DNA of 64,000 nt from Rugosimonospora sp040255525 (GCA_040255525.1 JBDZVD010000012.1:1-64000), one strand, 5' to 3'; counted from the stretch's first letter, positions 24,357 through 33,279 are shown. Made by a program: numbers and translations. The notes: a model not told the origin generated them from the sequence alone.

Positions 24357-25175
24357 GTGAGCACCCCGACGCCGTCGACCGGCGATTCCGCGAGCCGCCC
24401 GATCCGCGCCAACTCGATCCTCCCCGCCGACCGGCAGGACATCGAGCTGCACACCGCGGACGGGCTCACCCTGGTGGGCGAGCTCGCCCGGCCGGCCGAC
24501 CGCGATCCGGTCGCCACGCTGGTCTGCCTGCACCCGCTGCCCACCCATGGCGGCATGATGGACAGCCACGTGTTCCGCAAGGCCGCCTGGCGGCTGCCGG
24601 CCCTGGCCGGGCTGGCCGTCCTGCGGTTCAACACCCGGGGCACATCGAGCGTGCGGGGCACCAGCGAGGGGGAGTTCGGTGGGGGCGCGGCCGAGCGGTT
24701 CGACGTGGCCGCCGCCATCGAGTACGCCGAGTTTGAGGAGTTGCCGTCGATCTGGGTGGTCGGCTGGTCGTTCGGTACCGATCTGGCGCTGCGGTACGGC
24801 AACGAGCCGTCGGTGGTGGGCGCGATCCTGCTGTCCCCGCCGCTGCGTTTCTCCACGCCGGAGGACCGCAGCGGCTGGGCGGCGTCCGGGAAGCCGGTGA
24901 CCGCGCTGGTCCCCGAGTTCGACGACTACCTGCGCCCGGACGAGGCCCGGCAGCGGTTCGCCGCGATCGGTCAGGCGGAGGTCGTCGGGGTACCGGGGGC
25001 GAAGCACCTGTGGGTGGGTGACGCGGAGACGGTACTCGACGAGATCGTGAAGCGGGTGGCCCCGGCCTCGTACCCGCTCCCGCGAACCTGGGACGGCCCG
25101 ATGCGGTACGGCGACGTCAGCGCGTACGCCGACCGTACGGTGGCCGCGTTCGCGCACCTACCCCGGCCGCGGTAA
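24357..25175 (+). CDS. Alpha/beta hydrolase
   Basis: 272 residues from GTG 24357. The fold shows TLVCLHPLPTHGGMMD as the oxyanion-hole strand, FNTRGTSSVRGTSEG, then the nucleophile elbow VVGWSFGTDLALRYG with GxSxG serine. The catalytic histidine is likely in VPGAKHLWVGD. The GxTRGTSxxxG pattern resembles the DUF-like hydrolases of the Dienelactone/KANL3/Tex30 group. Predicted soluble and cytoplasmic, as no signal peptide or membrane segment is seen. Substrate unknown. The next gene is convergent. Confidence 0.85.
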   Translation: MSTPTPSTGDSASRPIRANSILPADRQDIELHTADGLTLVGELARPADRDPVATLVCLHPLPTHGGMMDSHVFRKAAWRLPALAGLAVLRFNTRGTSSVRGTSEGEFGGGAAERFDVAAAIEYAEFEELPSIWVVGWSFGTDLALRYGNEPSVVGAILLSPPLRFSTPEDRSGWAASGKPVTALVPEFDDYLRPDEARQRFAAIGQAEVVGVPGAKHLWVGDAETVLDEIVKRVAPASYPLPRTWDGPMRYGDVSAYADRTVAAFAHLPRPR

Positions 25176-25223
25176 GCGCCCGGGCCCGCTCGAGGCCCCG
25201 GCGGACCGGCGTCACCGGGGCGG

Positions 25224-27026
25224 CTACTTGGCCTCGGCGCTGACCTTCTTGCCGTTCGCCGTCTGCGGCTCGGCCTTGTCCTTGGCCTGGTTCTTGGACT
25301 TCTCCGCGTGGGCCTTCTCGGCCTGTGCCGCCTCGCCGGTGTCGGCCGCCGGCTCGCCGTCCTGGCGGGCCGCCTCCGCTACCGTCGCGTCGGGGTGCCC
25401 GCCGTCCGGGTGTCCACCGTCGGGGTGCCCGCCGTCGGGGTGCGGCCCACCCACCAGTACGCCGCCGTCGGCGAGGACCATGTCGCCCTGCACCTTCTCC
25501 GGTCCGGCCTGCCCGGTGTGGGCCTGTTCGGCCCCGGCCCGCTCCCGGATCAGCGCCTCAAGCTGCCGCCGCTCGTCGGCCAGCCGGGCTTCGATCGCCT
25601 TGCGGGCCTCGTCCGCCTTGCGGACCTCCTCCATCTGCCGGGCCGCCTCGGTCCGGTACTCGCCGGCCTTCCGCTTGGCGTCCGCTTCCGCCATGCGTGC
25701 CGCCTCGGCCTGCTGGTGGGCGCTCACCGCGTGCTGGTGCGCGGCGGCCGCCTGCTGCTGAGCCGAGGCCAGTTGCTGCTCCGCCTGGGTGGCCTTCTGC
25801 TCCGCGTTGGCCAACTGTTCCTGGGCGAAGTCGAGCTGCTCCTGGGCCTGCTCGACGACCTGGCGGCTCGCCTCGGCCTCCTGCATCGCCTCCGAGCGGA
25901 TCTGCTGAGCGTCGCTGGACTGCCGCTGCGACTCCACGATGAGCCGCTCGGCCTGGGTGCGTGCCGCGTTGAGCATCTTCTCCGCCTCGGCGCGGGCGGT
26001 TTCGACCACGCGCCGCGCGGCGTCATCGGCGCGGCTGCGGGTCTGGGTGACATACTGGTCGGCCTGCGCCTTCGCGTGGGTGGCGTACTGCTCGGCCTGG
26101 CCACGCAGGGCCGCCAGTTCGGCATCGATGCCGGACCGGCGCTGCTGCGCCTCCCGCTCGACCAGCGCGCGCTGGTGCTCCACGTACCGGTCGGCGTCGG
26201 CGCGCAGCTGCTGGGCGCGCTCGGCGCTTTCCTCGGCGACCCGCTTCGCCTCCTGCTTGATCTGGGTGGCGCGCTGCTCGGCGTAGGCGTCGGCGTCGGC
26301 CCGGATCTGGCGGGCGTGCGCCGCACCCTCCTCGGCGGCCCGCTGGGCCTCTTGCTTGATCTTGGCGCGCTGTTCTTCGGCGTAGGCATTCGTGTCGAGC
26401 CGCAGCCGCTCGGCCCGGGCCGTGCTCTCCTCGGTGAGCCGCTGCACCTCTTCCTGCGTCGTCTGGTGCAGGTGCTCGGCTTCGCTGCGCAGCCGGGCCG
26501 CGTACTCCTGCGACCTGGTCAGCTCCGCGTTCAGCTCGGCCCGGCGCTGCGCTGCCGCGCGGTCCTCGTCGGCCCGGCGCGCGGCGAGGGCCGCCTCGAA
26601 GTCGCGTACCGCCTTGTTGTGCTGCTCGCGGGCATCGATGAGGACGCGTTCGGCCTCTTCGCGCTGGCGCTGGCAGGCGGCGAGCGTGTCGGCCTTGATC
26701 GCCTCAGCCTGCTCCTCCGCGAGGGTCAGGATCTGCTCGACCCGCGGGCCGAGGTGGCGGAACGAAATCTGGCCCACCGGAACGGTGTGGGCACCGGCGC
26801 GGCGCTGCTCGGCGATTTCCAACTGCTGCTGGTGGACCTGTGCCGCGAGCGCGTGCAGTTGGGCGTAAGCCTCGTCCCGCTCAGCGGCGAGCGCCGCATT
26901 CTCGGTCTCAAGGTTATGGATGAAGGAGTCGACCTGATCCCGCTTGTACCCGCGCACCGCGGTGTCGAAGTTGGGTTCGGAGGCGAGGCCCCCGCTCACT
27001 GCATTCAGGTCTCCGCCTTGCGACAT
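25224..27026 (-). CDS. Long coiled-coil protein with DivIVA-like N-terminus
   Basis: 600 residues. A DivIVA-type module, FDTAVRGYKRDQVDSFIHNL (about 20-40), precedes some 440 residues of near-continuous Glu/Ala/Gln/Arg coiled coil without prolines. The tail (from about 495) is non-helical and contains four HPDGG pentapeptides, then ends Lys/Ala-rich. DivIVA, Scy and FilP proteins of actinobacteria use this design to build cytoskeletal assemblies at growing poles, and I infer a similar scaffold role. The start ATG at 27026 has GGAG close upstream. It is a paralogue of the next gene upstream, from which an 11-bp-stem hairpin separates it. Confidence 0.85.
   Translation of the reverse strand: MSQGGDLNAVSGGLASEPNFDTAVRGYKRDQVDSFIHNLETENAALAAERDEAYAQLHALAAQVHQQQLEIAEQRRAGAHTVPVGQISFRHLGPRVEQILTLAEEQAEAIKADTLAACQRQREEAERVLIDAREQHNKAVRDFEAALAARRADEDRAAAQRRAELNAELTRSQEYAARLRSEAEHLHQTTQEEVQRLTEESTARAERLRLDTNAYAEEQRAKIKQEAQRAAEEGAAHARQIRADADAYAEQRATQIKQEAKRVAEESAERAQQLRADADRYVEHQRALVEREAQQRRSGIDAELAALRGQAEQYATHAKAQADQYVTQTRSRADDAARRVVETARAEAEKMLNAARTQAERLIVESQRQSSDAQQIRSEAMQEAEASRQVVEQAQEQLDFAQEQLANAEQKATQAEQQLASAQQQAAAAHQHAVSAHQQAEAARMAEADAKRKAGEYRTEAARQMEEVRKADEARKAIEARLADERRQLEALIRERAGAEQAHTGQAGPEKVQGDMVLADGGVLVGGPHPDGGHPDGGHPDGGHPDATVAEAARQDGEPAADTGEAAQAEKAHAEKSKNQAKDKAEPQTANGKKVSAEAK
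25391..25446 (-). repeat. 15-bp coding tandem repeat (HPDGG units)
   Basis: Nearly four tandem 15-base units encode HPDGG on the minus strand. Copies at 25391-25405 and 25421-25435 are identical. Repeats of this type expand and contract easily, so copy number may vary among strains. Confidence 0.85.
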
Positions 27027-27048
27027 AGCTCCATCCTCACACGCAACA

Positions 27049-27084
27049 TCCCGTCATGCAGGCATTCAGACCGGCATGACGGGA
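27049..27084. terminator. Hairpin between two coiled-coil genes
   Basis: TCCCGTCATGC (27049-27059) pairs perfectly with GCATGACGGGA (27074-27084) around a 14-base loop. It follows the stop of the upstream paralogue and lies in the leader of the downstream one. It can act as a terminator or attenuator. Confidence 0.6.
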
Positions 27085-27103
27085 CGTGCGCGCTTTGCTG
27101 CGC

Positions 27104-28342
27104 TCAGCTTGCCGAGACCTTGTCGTCCCTGTCGGACGCCTTGTCGCTCTTGTCCGCCGGTGCGATATTCGGCACAATACCAGCCAGCCCGGAGAGCATC
27201 TGGCCCAACTGCGCGGTAACCGCATCTTTCTGGCGGGTGAGTTCCTCGACCTCGCGGCGTGCGGTGGACGTGGTCTGCTCGGCCTCGCTCCGGGCCTCGG
27301 TGACCATCCGGTGAGCCTCGCTGCGCGCCTCGTTCACGGTCTTCTCGGCCAGCGCCTTGGCCTTCTCGATCGTCTCCTCGGCGTTGCGCTCGGACTCGAC
27401 CCGGCGGGCCTCGGCCCGCTGCTCGATCTCCTTGGCCCGCTCTTCCGCGTTGCGCGCCCGCTGCTCGGCCTCGCTGACCAGCTTCTGGGTGTTGGCCACG
27501 GCGGCCGCGTGCCGCTGGCTCTCCTCGCGCTCCGACGCCTCGCGGCGCTCGGCCAGCTCCAACTGGAGGGCCTGGAGGTCCTTGTCGCGCTTGTCCCGCG
27601 CGTCGGCCAGCAGCTTGGTCGCCTCGGCACGCTTCTCCTCGGCGTCGCGCGCCGCCTTCGCCCGTAGCTGGGTGATCTCCCGCTCGGCGGTGGCCCGCAG
27701 CGTGGACACCTCCCGCTCCACGGTCGCCTTCAGCTCGGCGACCTCGTGCGCCGTGGCGGCGCGCAGCTGCTTGGTCTCCCGCTCGGCGTCGGAGCGCAGC
27801 GTGTCCGCCTCCCGCCGGGCCTGGACCCGCACCTCGGCGGCCTCCCGCTCGGCGGCGGTGCGCAGGTTGCTCGCCTCGCGCTCGGCGCTGGCCTTCATCG
27901 CGGCGGCCTCGGCCCGCGCCTTGTCCGTGATCTCGCGGGCCTCCAGGCGGGCCGCGGAGACGATGCCCTCGGCCTCACGCTTGGACTCGCCCCGGTGGTC
28001 GTTCGCCTGCTCCTCGGCGAGCCGCAGAATCTGCTCGACCCGGGTGCCCAGCCCCGACAGCGTCGGCCGGCTGTTCTCCTCCAGCTGTTTGTTGGTGTCG
28101 GTGAGCTTCTGCTCCACCGAGTTGATCCGCTGCTCGGCCTGGCGCAGCCGACGCTGTGCGTCGTTCATCCGCTGCTCGGCCTCGCCGCGGGCTTGCTCTG
28201 TCTGCGCGATGGCGGCGTTCAGGCGCTGAATGTAGCCGTCCACCTGCGCACGGTCGTAACCACGGAGAACGACGCTGAACTCGGTGCTCGCGTTCGCATC
28301 GTCGAAAAACGCAAGGGAAGAGGACTGCTGCTGCTGGGGCAT
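27104..28342 (-). CDS. Coiled-coil protein with DivIVA-like N-terminus, paralogue
   Basis: 412 residues from ATG 28342; a CACTAT box six bases upstream hints at a leaderless mRNA. After a Gln/Ser-rich start comes FSVVLRGYDRAQVDGYIQRL, the DivIVA-like module. About 340 residues of coiled coil follow, with repeated segments such as READTLRSDAERE and REVSTLRATAEREI at roughly regular intervals. The segment LGTRVEQILRLAEEQANDHR is shared in close form with the 600-residue paralogue (LGPRVEQILTLAEEQAEAIK). That shared block supports duplication, and the two proteins may co-assemble. Function as a polar or cell-wall-growth scaffold is inferred. Confidence 0.85.
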   Translation of the reverse strand: MPQQQQSSSLAFFDDANASTEFSVVLRGYDRAQVDGYIQRLNAAIAQTEQARGEAEQRMNDAQRRLRQAEQRINSVEQKLTDTNKQLEENSRPTLSGLGTRVEQILRLAEEQANDHRGESKREAEGIVSAARLEAREITDKARAEAAAMKASAEREASNLRTAAEREAAEVRVQARREADTLRSDAERETKQLRAATAHEVAELKATVEREVSTLRATAEREITQLRAKAARDAEEKRAEATKLLADARDKRDKDLQALQLELAERREASEREESQRHAAAVANTQKLVSEAEQRARNAEERAKEIEQRAEARRVESERNAEETIEKAKALAEKTVNEARSEAHRMVTEARSEAEQTTSTARREVEELTRQKDAVTAQLGQMLSGLAGIVPNIAPADKSDKASDRDDKVSAS

Positions 28343-28601
28343 TGGCACATAGTGGCAGATCCCCCCCGCCCCTCCGCAAGACCGGCCGTGCCAAGTCATG
28401 AAGAAGGCATATGGTCAACTCACGTCTGCCGGGGGTGGGCCGTCGACCGGGGCGGCGCGGGCGCGATGGCGCCGCCGGTCACCTCGACGGCGACCCTCGG
28501 CCGCCGGTCGGTTACCGGCCTCGCGGGTCGTTCACGGCTGTGGCCGGGACCCCGGCGACGGGCCCGGGATCCCGGGCGCTACCGGATGCCGTATCCGGTA
28601 G

Positions 28602-29078
28602 CTAGTGCGACCCGGCCGCCGGTTCGACCAGTTCGACCAGTACGCCACCGGCGCTCTTCGGGTGCACGAAGTTGACCCGGGAGCCGGCCGTGCCGGCGCG
28701 CGGGGTGTCGTACAGCAGGCGCATGCCGCGCTCGCGCAGCACGGCGCAGGCGGCGTCGATGTCCGCCACGGTGTAGGCGAGCTGCTGGATCCCGGGGCCG
28801 CCGCGGTCGAGGAACCGGGCGATCGTCGAGGACGGCGACAGTGGCGCGAGCAGTTGGAGCAGGCTGCCGCCGGCGCCCGGGCCGACCTCCAGCATCGCCT
28901 CGCGCACCCCCTGCTCCTCGTTGACCTCCTGGTGTACGCAGCGCATGCCGAACACCCGCTGGTAGAACTCGATCGCCTCGTCAAGGTCGGGTACCGCGAT
29001 GCCGACGTGGTCGATCCGGAGCAGGCCGATATCTGTGACCGAAGCCGCACCGGGCTCCGGATGAGGAGACGCATCCAT
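28602..29078 (-). CDS. mce: Methylmalonyl-CoA epimerase
   Basis: Interconverts (R)- and (S)-methylmalonyl-CoA in propionyl-CoA metabolism. It has 158 residues from ATG 29078. Two VOC modules are present: LRIDHVGIAVPDLDEAIEFY then QQLAYTVADIDAACAVL. Metal ligands are His in IDHVGI, Gln in IQQLAY and Glu in GVLVELVEP, and the C-terminal RVNFVHPKSAGGVL is characteristic. A minus-strand TAGGGT at 29092-29097 would place transcription a few bases before the start. It is divergent from the thiolase gene, and the shared region holds the 16-bp motif at 29094-29109. Confidence 0.93.
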   Translation of the reverse strand: MDASPHPEPGAASVTDIGLLRIDHVGIAVPDLDEAIEFYQRVFGMRCVHQEVNEEQGVREAMLEVGPGAGGSLLQLLAPLSPSSTIARFLDRGGPGIQQLAYTVADIDAACAVLRERGMRLLYDTPRAGTAGSRVNFVHPKSAGGVLVELVEPAAGSH

Positions 29079-29093
29079 GAGAGCTAGTCTGAC

Positions 29094-29109
29094 CCTAACC
29101 ATCGTTCAG
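29094..29109. promoter_or_regulatory. Candidate operator between epimerase and thiolase genes
   Basis: CCTAACCATCGTTCAG aligns with the motifs at 7815-7830 and 33440-33455, sharing the right arm CGTTCAG exactly. It overlaps the TAGGGT -10 box of the epimerase gene (minus strand) and lies 21 bases before the thiolase ATG. Confidence 0.55.
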
Positions 29110-29130
29110 GGTTCGTCCGGGGAGTCGAAG

Positions 29131-30315
29131 ATGACGTCGGTGATCGTAGGCGGTGCCCGCACCCCCATGGGGCGCCTGCTGGGCAATCTCAAGGACTTCC
29201 CGGCCACCCGGCTGGGCGCGGCCGCGATCAGGGCGGCGCTGGAGCGTGCCGGGGTGGCGCCCGACCAGGTGCAGTACGTGATCATGGGCCAGGTTCTGAC
29301 GGCCGGCGCGGGGCAGATCCCGGCCCGGCAGGCCGCGGTCGAGGCCGGCATCCCGATGTCCGTACCGGCGCTGACCGTCAACAAGGTGTGCCTGTCCGGG
29401 CTGGACGCGATCGCCCTGGCCGACCAGCTGATCCGGGCCGGCGAGTTCGACATCGTGGTGGCCGGCGGCATGGAGTCGATGACCAACGCGCCGCACCTGC
29501 TCATCGGGCAGCGCCAGGGCTACAAGTACGGCGACGTGGTGCTCAAGGACCACATGGCGCTCGACGGGCTCACCGACGCGTACGACAACGTGTCCATGGG
29601 TGAGTCCACCGACCGGCACAGCCGCCGCTACGGCATCACCCGTGAGGAGCAGGACGCCTTCGGCGCGGCGAGCCACCGCAAGGCGGCGACCGCACAGAAG
29701 AACGGTGTGTTCGCCGAGGAGATCGTCCCGATCGAGGTGCCGCAGCGGCGCGGCGATCCGATCGTGATCAGCGAGGACGAGGGTATCCGGCCGGACACCA
29801 CCCCGGAGACGCTGGCGAAGCTGCGCCCGGCGTTCGGCGCGGACGGCACGATCACCGCCGGTACCTCCTCGCCGATCTCCGACGGCGCCGCCGCGGTCGT
29901 CGTGATGAGCAAGGCCAAGGCCGAGCAACTGGGCCTGACCTGGCTGGCCGAGATCGGCGCGCACGGCAACGTGGCCGGCCCGGACAACTCGCTGCACGCC
30001 CAGCCGGCCAACGCCATCGCGCACGCGCTGCGCAAGGCCGGTCTGACCATCGACGCGCTCGATCTGGTCGAGATCAACGAAGCGTTCGCGGCGGTCGGCA
30101 TCCAGTCGACCAGGGAACTGGGCGTCAGTCCGGACATCGTCAACGTCAACGGCGGCGCGATCGCCCTGGGACACCCGATCGGCATGTCCGGGGCGCGGCT
30201 GGTGCTGACTCTGGCCCTGGAGCTGCGCCGGCGGGGCGGTGGGCTGGGCGCCGCGGCGCTGTGCGGCGGCGGCGGGCAGGGCGACGCACTGCTGGTACGG
30301 GTGCCCACTGTATGA
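29131..30315 (+). CDS. atoB: Acetyl-CoA C-acetyltransferase (thiolase)
   Basis: Condenses two acetyl-CoA to acetoacetyl-CoA or cleaves it. It has 394 residues from ATG 29131 with GGGGAG upstream. The acyl-accepting cysteine is in LTVNKVCLSGLDAIAL. The histidine is in NVNGGAIALGHPIGMSG and the base cysteine in AALCGGGGQGDALLV. Length and motifs are those of biosynthetic-type thiolases. With the dehydrogenase at 7885 and the mutase at 33476, it can form a route from acetyl-CoA to butyryl- and isobutyryl-CoA, and the shared promoter motif supports that reading. Confidence 0.94.
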   Translation: MTSVIVGGARTPMGRLLGNLKDFPATRLGAAAIRAALERAGVAPDQVQYVIMGQVLTAGAGQIPARQAAVEAGIPMSVPALTVNKVCLSGLDAIALADQLIRAGEFDIVVAGGMESMTNAPHLLIGQRQGYKYGDVVLKDHMALDGLTDAYDNVSMGESTDRHSRRYGITREEQDAFGAASHRKAATAQKNGVFAEEIVPIEVPQRRGDPIVISEDEGIRPDTTPETLAKLRPAFGADGTITAGTSSPISDGAAAVVVMSKAKAEQLGLTWLAEIGAHGNVAGPDNSLHAQPANAIAHALRKAGLTIDALDLVEINEAFAAVGIQSTRELGVSPDIVNVNGGAIALGHPIGMSGARLVLTLALELRRRGGGLGAAALCGGGGQGDALLVRVPTV

Positions 30316-30330
30316 GCGGGCCCGCCCCGT

Positions 30331-30336
30331 TAAGGT
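30331..30336 (+). promoter_or_regulatory. Leaderless -10 box
   Basis: TAAGGT, six bases, then GTG at 30343. Confidence 0.5.
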
Positions 30337-30342
30337 GTGCCG

Positions 30343-30723
30343 GTGAGTGCTCCGCTTGAGTTCGCCGCCACGGTCGTGGGTGGTTCCCCGACGACCGAGC
30401 AGGACGACGGGTTCGTCGGCTACGTGTTCGGCCTCGCTGCCAGGGAAGACGGCTCCGAGGGCTGCCTGCTCGTCCAGCGGGCGGACAACCCCCGGCCCGA
30501 GGAGGAGCCGTACTGCCTGGTCTGGGGTAAGCAGGAAGGCACCACGTACGGCGGCGTCGAGCGCGCCGTGGTGGACGACGGCGGGGTCACCTTCGAGCTG
30601 ACCACGCTCAACGCGGCCGAGCTGGGCACTCCGCGCCAGTTCCGGATCACCTTCCCGGCCCAGCACACGGACGCGGTGCGCTGGGGACTCATCCGGACGC
30701 TGGGCGCCGGGGTCGTCACGTGA
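30343..30723 (+). CDS. Small protein, weak resemblance to Imm10-type immunity proteins
   Basis: 126 residues from GTG 30343, acidic, with no signal peptide or membrane segment. The pattern FVGYVFGLA, GCLLVQRADNPRPEEEPY, TYGGVERAVVDDGGVTFEL and AAELGTPRQFRITF suggests a beta-rich single domain. The line-up LLVQR then YGGVERxxVxxxxVxFxL recalls the Imm10 family, found as toxin immunity proteins and also as free-standing proteins. No toxin gene is adjacent, so I do not propose that role strongly. It is sandwiched between thiolase and MeaB. Confidence 0.6.
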   Translation: MSAPLEFAATVVGGSPTTEQDDGFVGYVFGLAAREDGSEGCLLVQRADNPRPEEEPYCLVWGKQEGTTYGGVERAVVDDGGVTFELTTLNAAELGTPRQFRITFPAQHTDAVRWGLIRTLGAGVVT

Positions 30724-30739
30724 GCCACGGGATCCTGGG

Positions 30740-31708
30740 GTGAGGGGCGGCCGGGACGCCGCGGCGCTGGTGCGAGCCGCCCGCCAGGGTGACCCCCGGG
30801 CGGTCGCCCGGCTGATCTCGCTGGTCGAGGACGCCGACCCGGCGCTGCCCGAGGTGGCCGCCGCCCTGACCGGGCACGCCGGTACCGCGCAGGTGATCGG
30901 CCTGACCGGCTCGCCCGGTGTCGGGAAGTCCACGACGACCAACGAACTGGTGCGCGCGCTGCGCGCCCGGGGCCGCCGGGTGGGCGTGCTCGCGGTGGAT
31001 CCGTCCAGCCCGTTCACCGGCGGCGCGATCCTCGGCGACCGGGTACGCATGCAGGACCACGCCACCGACGCGGGCGTCTACATCCGGTCGATGTCCAGCC
31101 GGGGACACCTCGGCGGGCTGTCCGCCGCGACTCCGCAGGCGGTCCGCGTGCTGGAGGGCGCCGGGTGCGACGTGGTGCTGGTCGAGACGGTCGGGGTCGG
31201 CCAGGCCGAGGTCGAGGTCGCCTCGCTGGCGGACACCACGCTCGTGTTGCTCGCGCCCGGGATGGGCGACGCGATCCAGGCGGTGAAGGCCGGCATTCTC
31301 GAAGTCGCGGACATCTTCGTGGTGAACAAGGCCGACCGGGAGGGAGCCGACGCCGCGTATCGGGACATCCAGGGCTCGATCGCACTGGGCGAGCGGAAGC
31401 CGGGCGACTGGCGGCCGGCGGTGCTGCGCTGCGTCGCCTCCCGCGCCGAGGGTATCGATGACATACTGGCCGCGATCCATAAGCACCACGCTTGGCTGGT
31501 CGAGCACGGCGAGCTGGCGCGGCGGCGGGAGGCCCGCGCCGCCGCCGAGATCGAAGGCATCGCGCTGGGCACTCTGCGCGACCGGATCAGTTCGCTGCGC
31601 GACGGCGCCGCGCTGCCGAAGCTGGCCGCCGCGGTGGCCGGTGGTGAACTCGATCCGTACACGGCCGCACGCAACCTACTCAACGGTCTGGAGGTCCAGG
31701 GATCGTGA
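30740..31708 (+). CDS. meaB: MeaB/ArgK-type GTPase, chaperone of a B12-dependent mutase
   Basis: G3E-family GTPase that guards acyl-CoA mutases by gating coenzyme B12 loading and rescue. It has 322 residues from GTG 30740. P-loop GLTGSPGVGKSTTTNEL, metal-binding aspartate in VLAVDPSSPFTGGAILGDR, switch region VETVGVGQAEVEVAS and base-recognition NKADREGAD are all present. The C-terminal dimerisation arm (LRDRISSLRDGA) is normal. Its partner is probably the isobutyryl-CoA mutase 1.8 kb downstream, or a methylmalonyl-CoA mutase elsewhere. It overlaps the following ABC gene by four bases (GTGA). Confidence 0.94.
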   Translation: MRGGRDAAALVRAARQGDPRAVARLISLVEDADPALPEVAAALTGHAGTAQVIGLTGSPGVGKSTTTNELVRALRARGRRVGVLAVDPSSPFTGGAILGDRVRMQDHATDAGVYIRSMSSRGHLGGLSAATPQAVRVLEGAGCDVVLVETVGVGQAEVEVASLADTTLVLLAPGMGDAIQAVKAGILEVADIFVVNKADREGADAAYRDIQGSIALGERKPGDWRPAVLRCVASRAEGIDDILAAIHKHHAWLVEHGELARRREARAAAEIEGIALGTLRDRISSLRDGAALPKLAAAVAGGELDPYTAARNLLNGLEVQGS

Positions 31709-32382
31709 CGACTCTCGTGGTGGACGCGGTCAGCGCGGCGTACGGCAAGGACGATCCGGTCCTGCGGAACGTGTCGGTACGGGTGGAGCCGGGCCGCATC
31801 CTGGCCGTCACCGGCCCGTCCGGCGCCGGCAAGACGACCCTGCTCTCCGCCATGGCGGGGTTGCTGCGGCCGAGGCAGGGCACGGTGAGCGTGGACGGCA
31901 CCCAACTGCGCGACCGGGACCACGCGGTGGCCCAGCGGGTGGTGCTGGTACCGCAGGACAACGGGCTCGCCGCGATCCTCACCGCGGCGGAGAACGTGCA
32001 GGTGGCCCTCATCGCGCAGGGCGCGAGTCCGGCCGAGGCGCGCCGGCGCATGGTGGAGGCCATGGAGCGGCTGGGCCTGTCCGGTCAGGCCGACCAGCTC
32101 GTGGAGGAGCTGTCCGGTGGCCAGCAGCAGCGCACGGCGATCGCCCGCGGCCTCGCGCTGGCCGGTGACGTGCTGCTGGCCGACGAGGTGACCAGCGAGC
32201 TGGACGCGCAGAACCGCCAGAAGGTTCTGGACCTGCTGCGCGGTGAGGCGGCCCGGGGCGTGGCAGTCGTGTTCGCGACGCACGACCCGGAGGCGGCCGC
32301 CGCCTGCGATGCCGAACTGCACCTTGTGGACGGTCGCGCCGAGTTGGTCCGCGACTATCCGGAGCTGCCGGTATACGCCTGA
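31705..32382 (+). CDS. ABC transporter ATP-binding protein (LolD/MacB-like)
   Basis: 225 residues from GTG 31705, overlapping the meaB stop. Walker A GPSGAGKTTLLSAMAG, Q-loop VLVPQDNGLAAILTAAENV, signature LSGGQQQRTAIARGL, Walker B VLLADEVTSELD and switch histidine FATHDPEAAA are intact, except that Walker B has Ala-Asp before the catalytic Glu. It belongs with ATPases that serve FtsX-type permeases. No permease gene is adjacent; the permease array at 35251-47544, 2.9 kb downstream, is a candidate partner besides its own ATPase. That pairing is inference. Confidence 0.85.
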   Translation: MTTLVVDAVSAAYGKDDPVLRNVSVRVEPGRILAVTGPSGAGKTTLLSAMAGLLRPRQGTVSVDGTQLRDRDHAVAQRVVLVPQDNGLAAILTAAENVQVALIAQGASPAEARRRMVEAMERLGLSGQADQLVEELSGGQQQRTAIARGLALAGDVLLADEVTSELDAQNRQKVLDLLRGEAARGVAVVFATHDPEAAAACDAELHLVDGRAELVRDYPELPVYA

Positions 32383-32500
32383 TCCCGGCCGCGCCGCCAA
32401 CGATTGCGGCGGCTGCTCGCGGACTCCCACGACTGGCCCGGCGCGGGTACGCTCGCGCTCGACCGCGACGATCAACTCGCAGGACCAGGGGAGACCAACC

Positions 32501-33262
32501 ATGACTGATGTGGCTGCCGAGGTGCCCGCGCAGACCGAGGAGCCCGCCGGCGCTACGCAGCCGGCGGAAGCAGGTCAGCCGGCCGAGGCACAACCGACAA
32601 CCGGGGCGCCCGCCGCCGAGGCGTCCGCCACCGGGGCTCCCGCCGGGCAGGCGACCGAGCCGGGGACCATCCGCGAGCGGGCCAGCGCGGTCGCGTCCGA
32701 CATCGCCGACCGGGCGGGCGAGGCCATCGACAAGGCGGGCGAGGCGGCCGGCGACGCCGTGGACGCCACCCGGGTCGCCGCGCAGAAGGCGGTCACCCGC
32801 ATCCGCAACAACGCGACGATTCCGGCCAGCCGGGGTCACACCACGATCGCGAACGAGGTCGTGGAGAAGATCGCCGGCATCGCGGCCCGCGAGGTACCGG
32901 GCGTGTACGACCTGGGCGGCGACGTCGCGCGGATGTTCTCCGCCGTCAAGGAGCGGCTGCGCCTGGGCGAGGAGAGCGCAGCCCAGGGCGTGACGGTCAA
33001 GCTGGAGGGCCGGGAAGCCGAGATCGAGGTCGTCATCGTCATCGAGTTCGGGTTCCAGGTCTACTCCGTCACCGAGAAGGTCCGGGAGAAAGTGATCAGT
33101 TCGGTCGAGAACCTGCTCGGTCTGGAGATCACCGCGGTCAACGTGACCGTCGACGACGTGCACATCGACGACGACGCCGCTCCCGGCAACGACGCGGAGC
33201 GGGCCGTCGGATACAACCCTGAGACCAAGGCGATCGTGGTCGGCGCGCCGGCCGAGAGCTGA
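32501..33262 (+). CDS. Asp23/Gls24 family envelope stress protein
   Basis: 253 residues from ATG 32501, ribosome binding site AGGGGAG. The first 60 residues are Ala/Pro/Glu-rich and probably disordered. Residues about 60-105 form an amphipathic Ala-rich helix (ASAVASDIADRAGEAIDKAG). The Asp23 domain follows, with IANEVVEKIAGIAAREVPGV, VTVKLEGREAEIEVVIVIEF and the helix VREKVISSVENLLGLEI. Asp23 proteins coat the inner membrane face and respond to cell-wall stress in Gram-positive bacteria; here that role is family-based. A TACGCT box at 32448-32453 may be its promoter. Two hairpins follow the gene. Confidence 0.87.
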   Translation: MTDVAAEVPAQTEEPAGATQPAEAGQPAEAQPTTGAPAAEASATGAPAGQATEPGTIRERASAVASDIADRAGEAIDKAGEAAGDAVDATRVAAQKAVTRIRNNATIPASRGHTTIANEVVEKIAGIAAREVPGVYDLGGDVARMFSAVKERLRLGEESAAQGVTVKLEGREAEIEVVIVIEFGFQVYSVTEKVREKVISSVENLLGLEITAVNVTVDDVHIDDDAAPGNDAERAVGYNPETKAIVVGAPAES

Positions 33263-33279
33263 CCGCCACCTGATCCACC

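Noticed and set aside
25391..25446. Regular 15-bp repeats that could suggest a CRISPR array
   Set aside because: There are no unique spacers; units are contiguous and encode in-frame HPDGG repeats of the coiled-coil protein.
30343..30723. Polymorphic toxin immunity role for the Imm10-like protein
   Set aside because: No toxin or secretion gene is adjacent and the family match is only a pattern impression.
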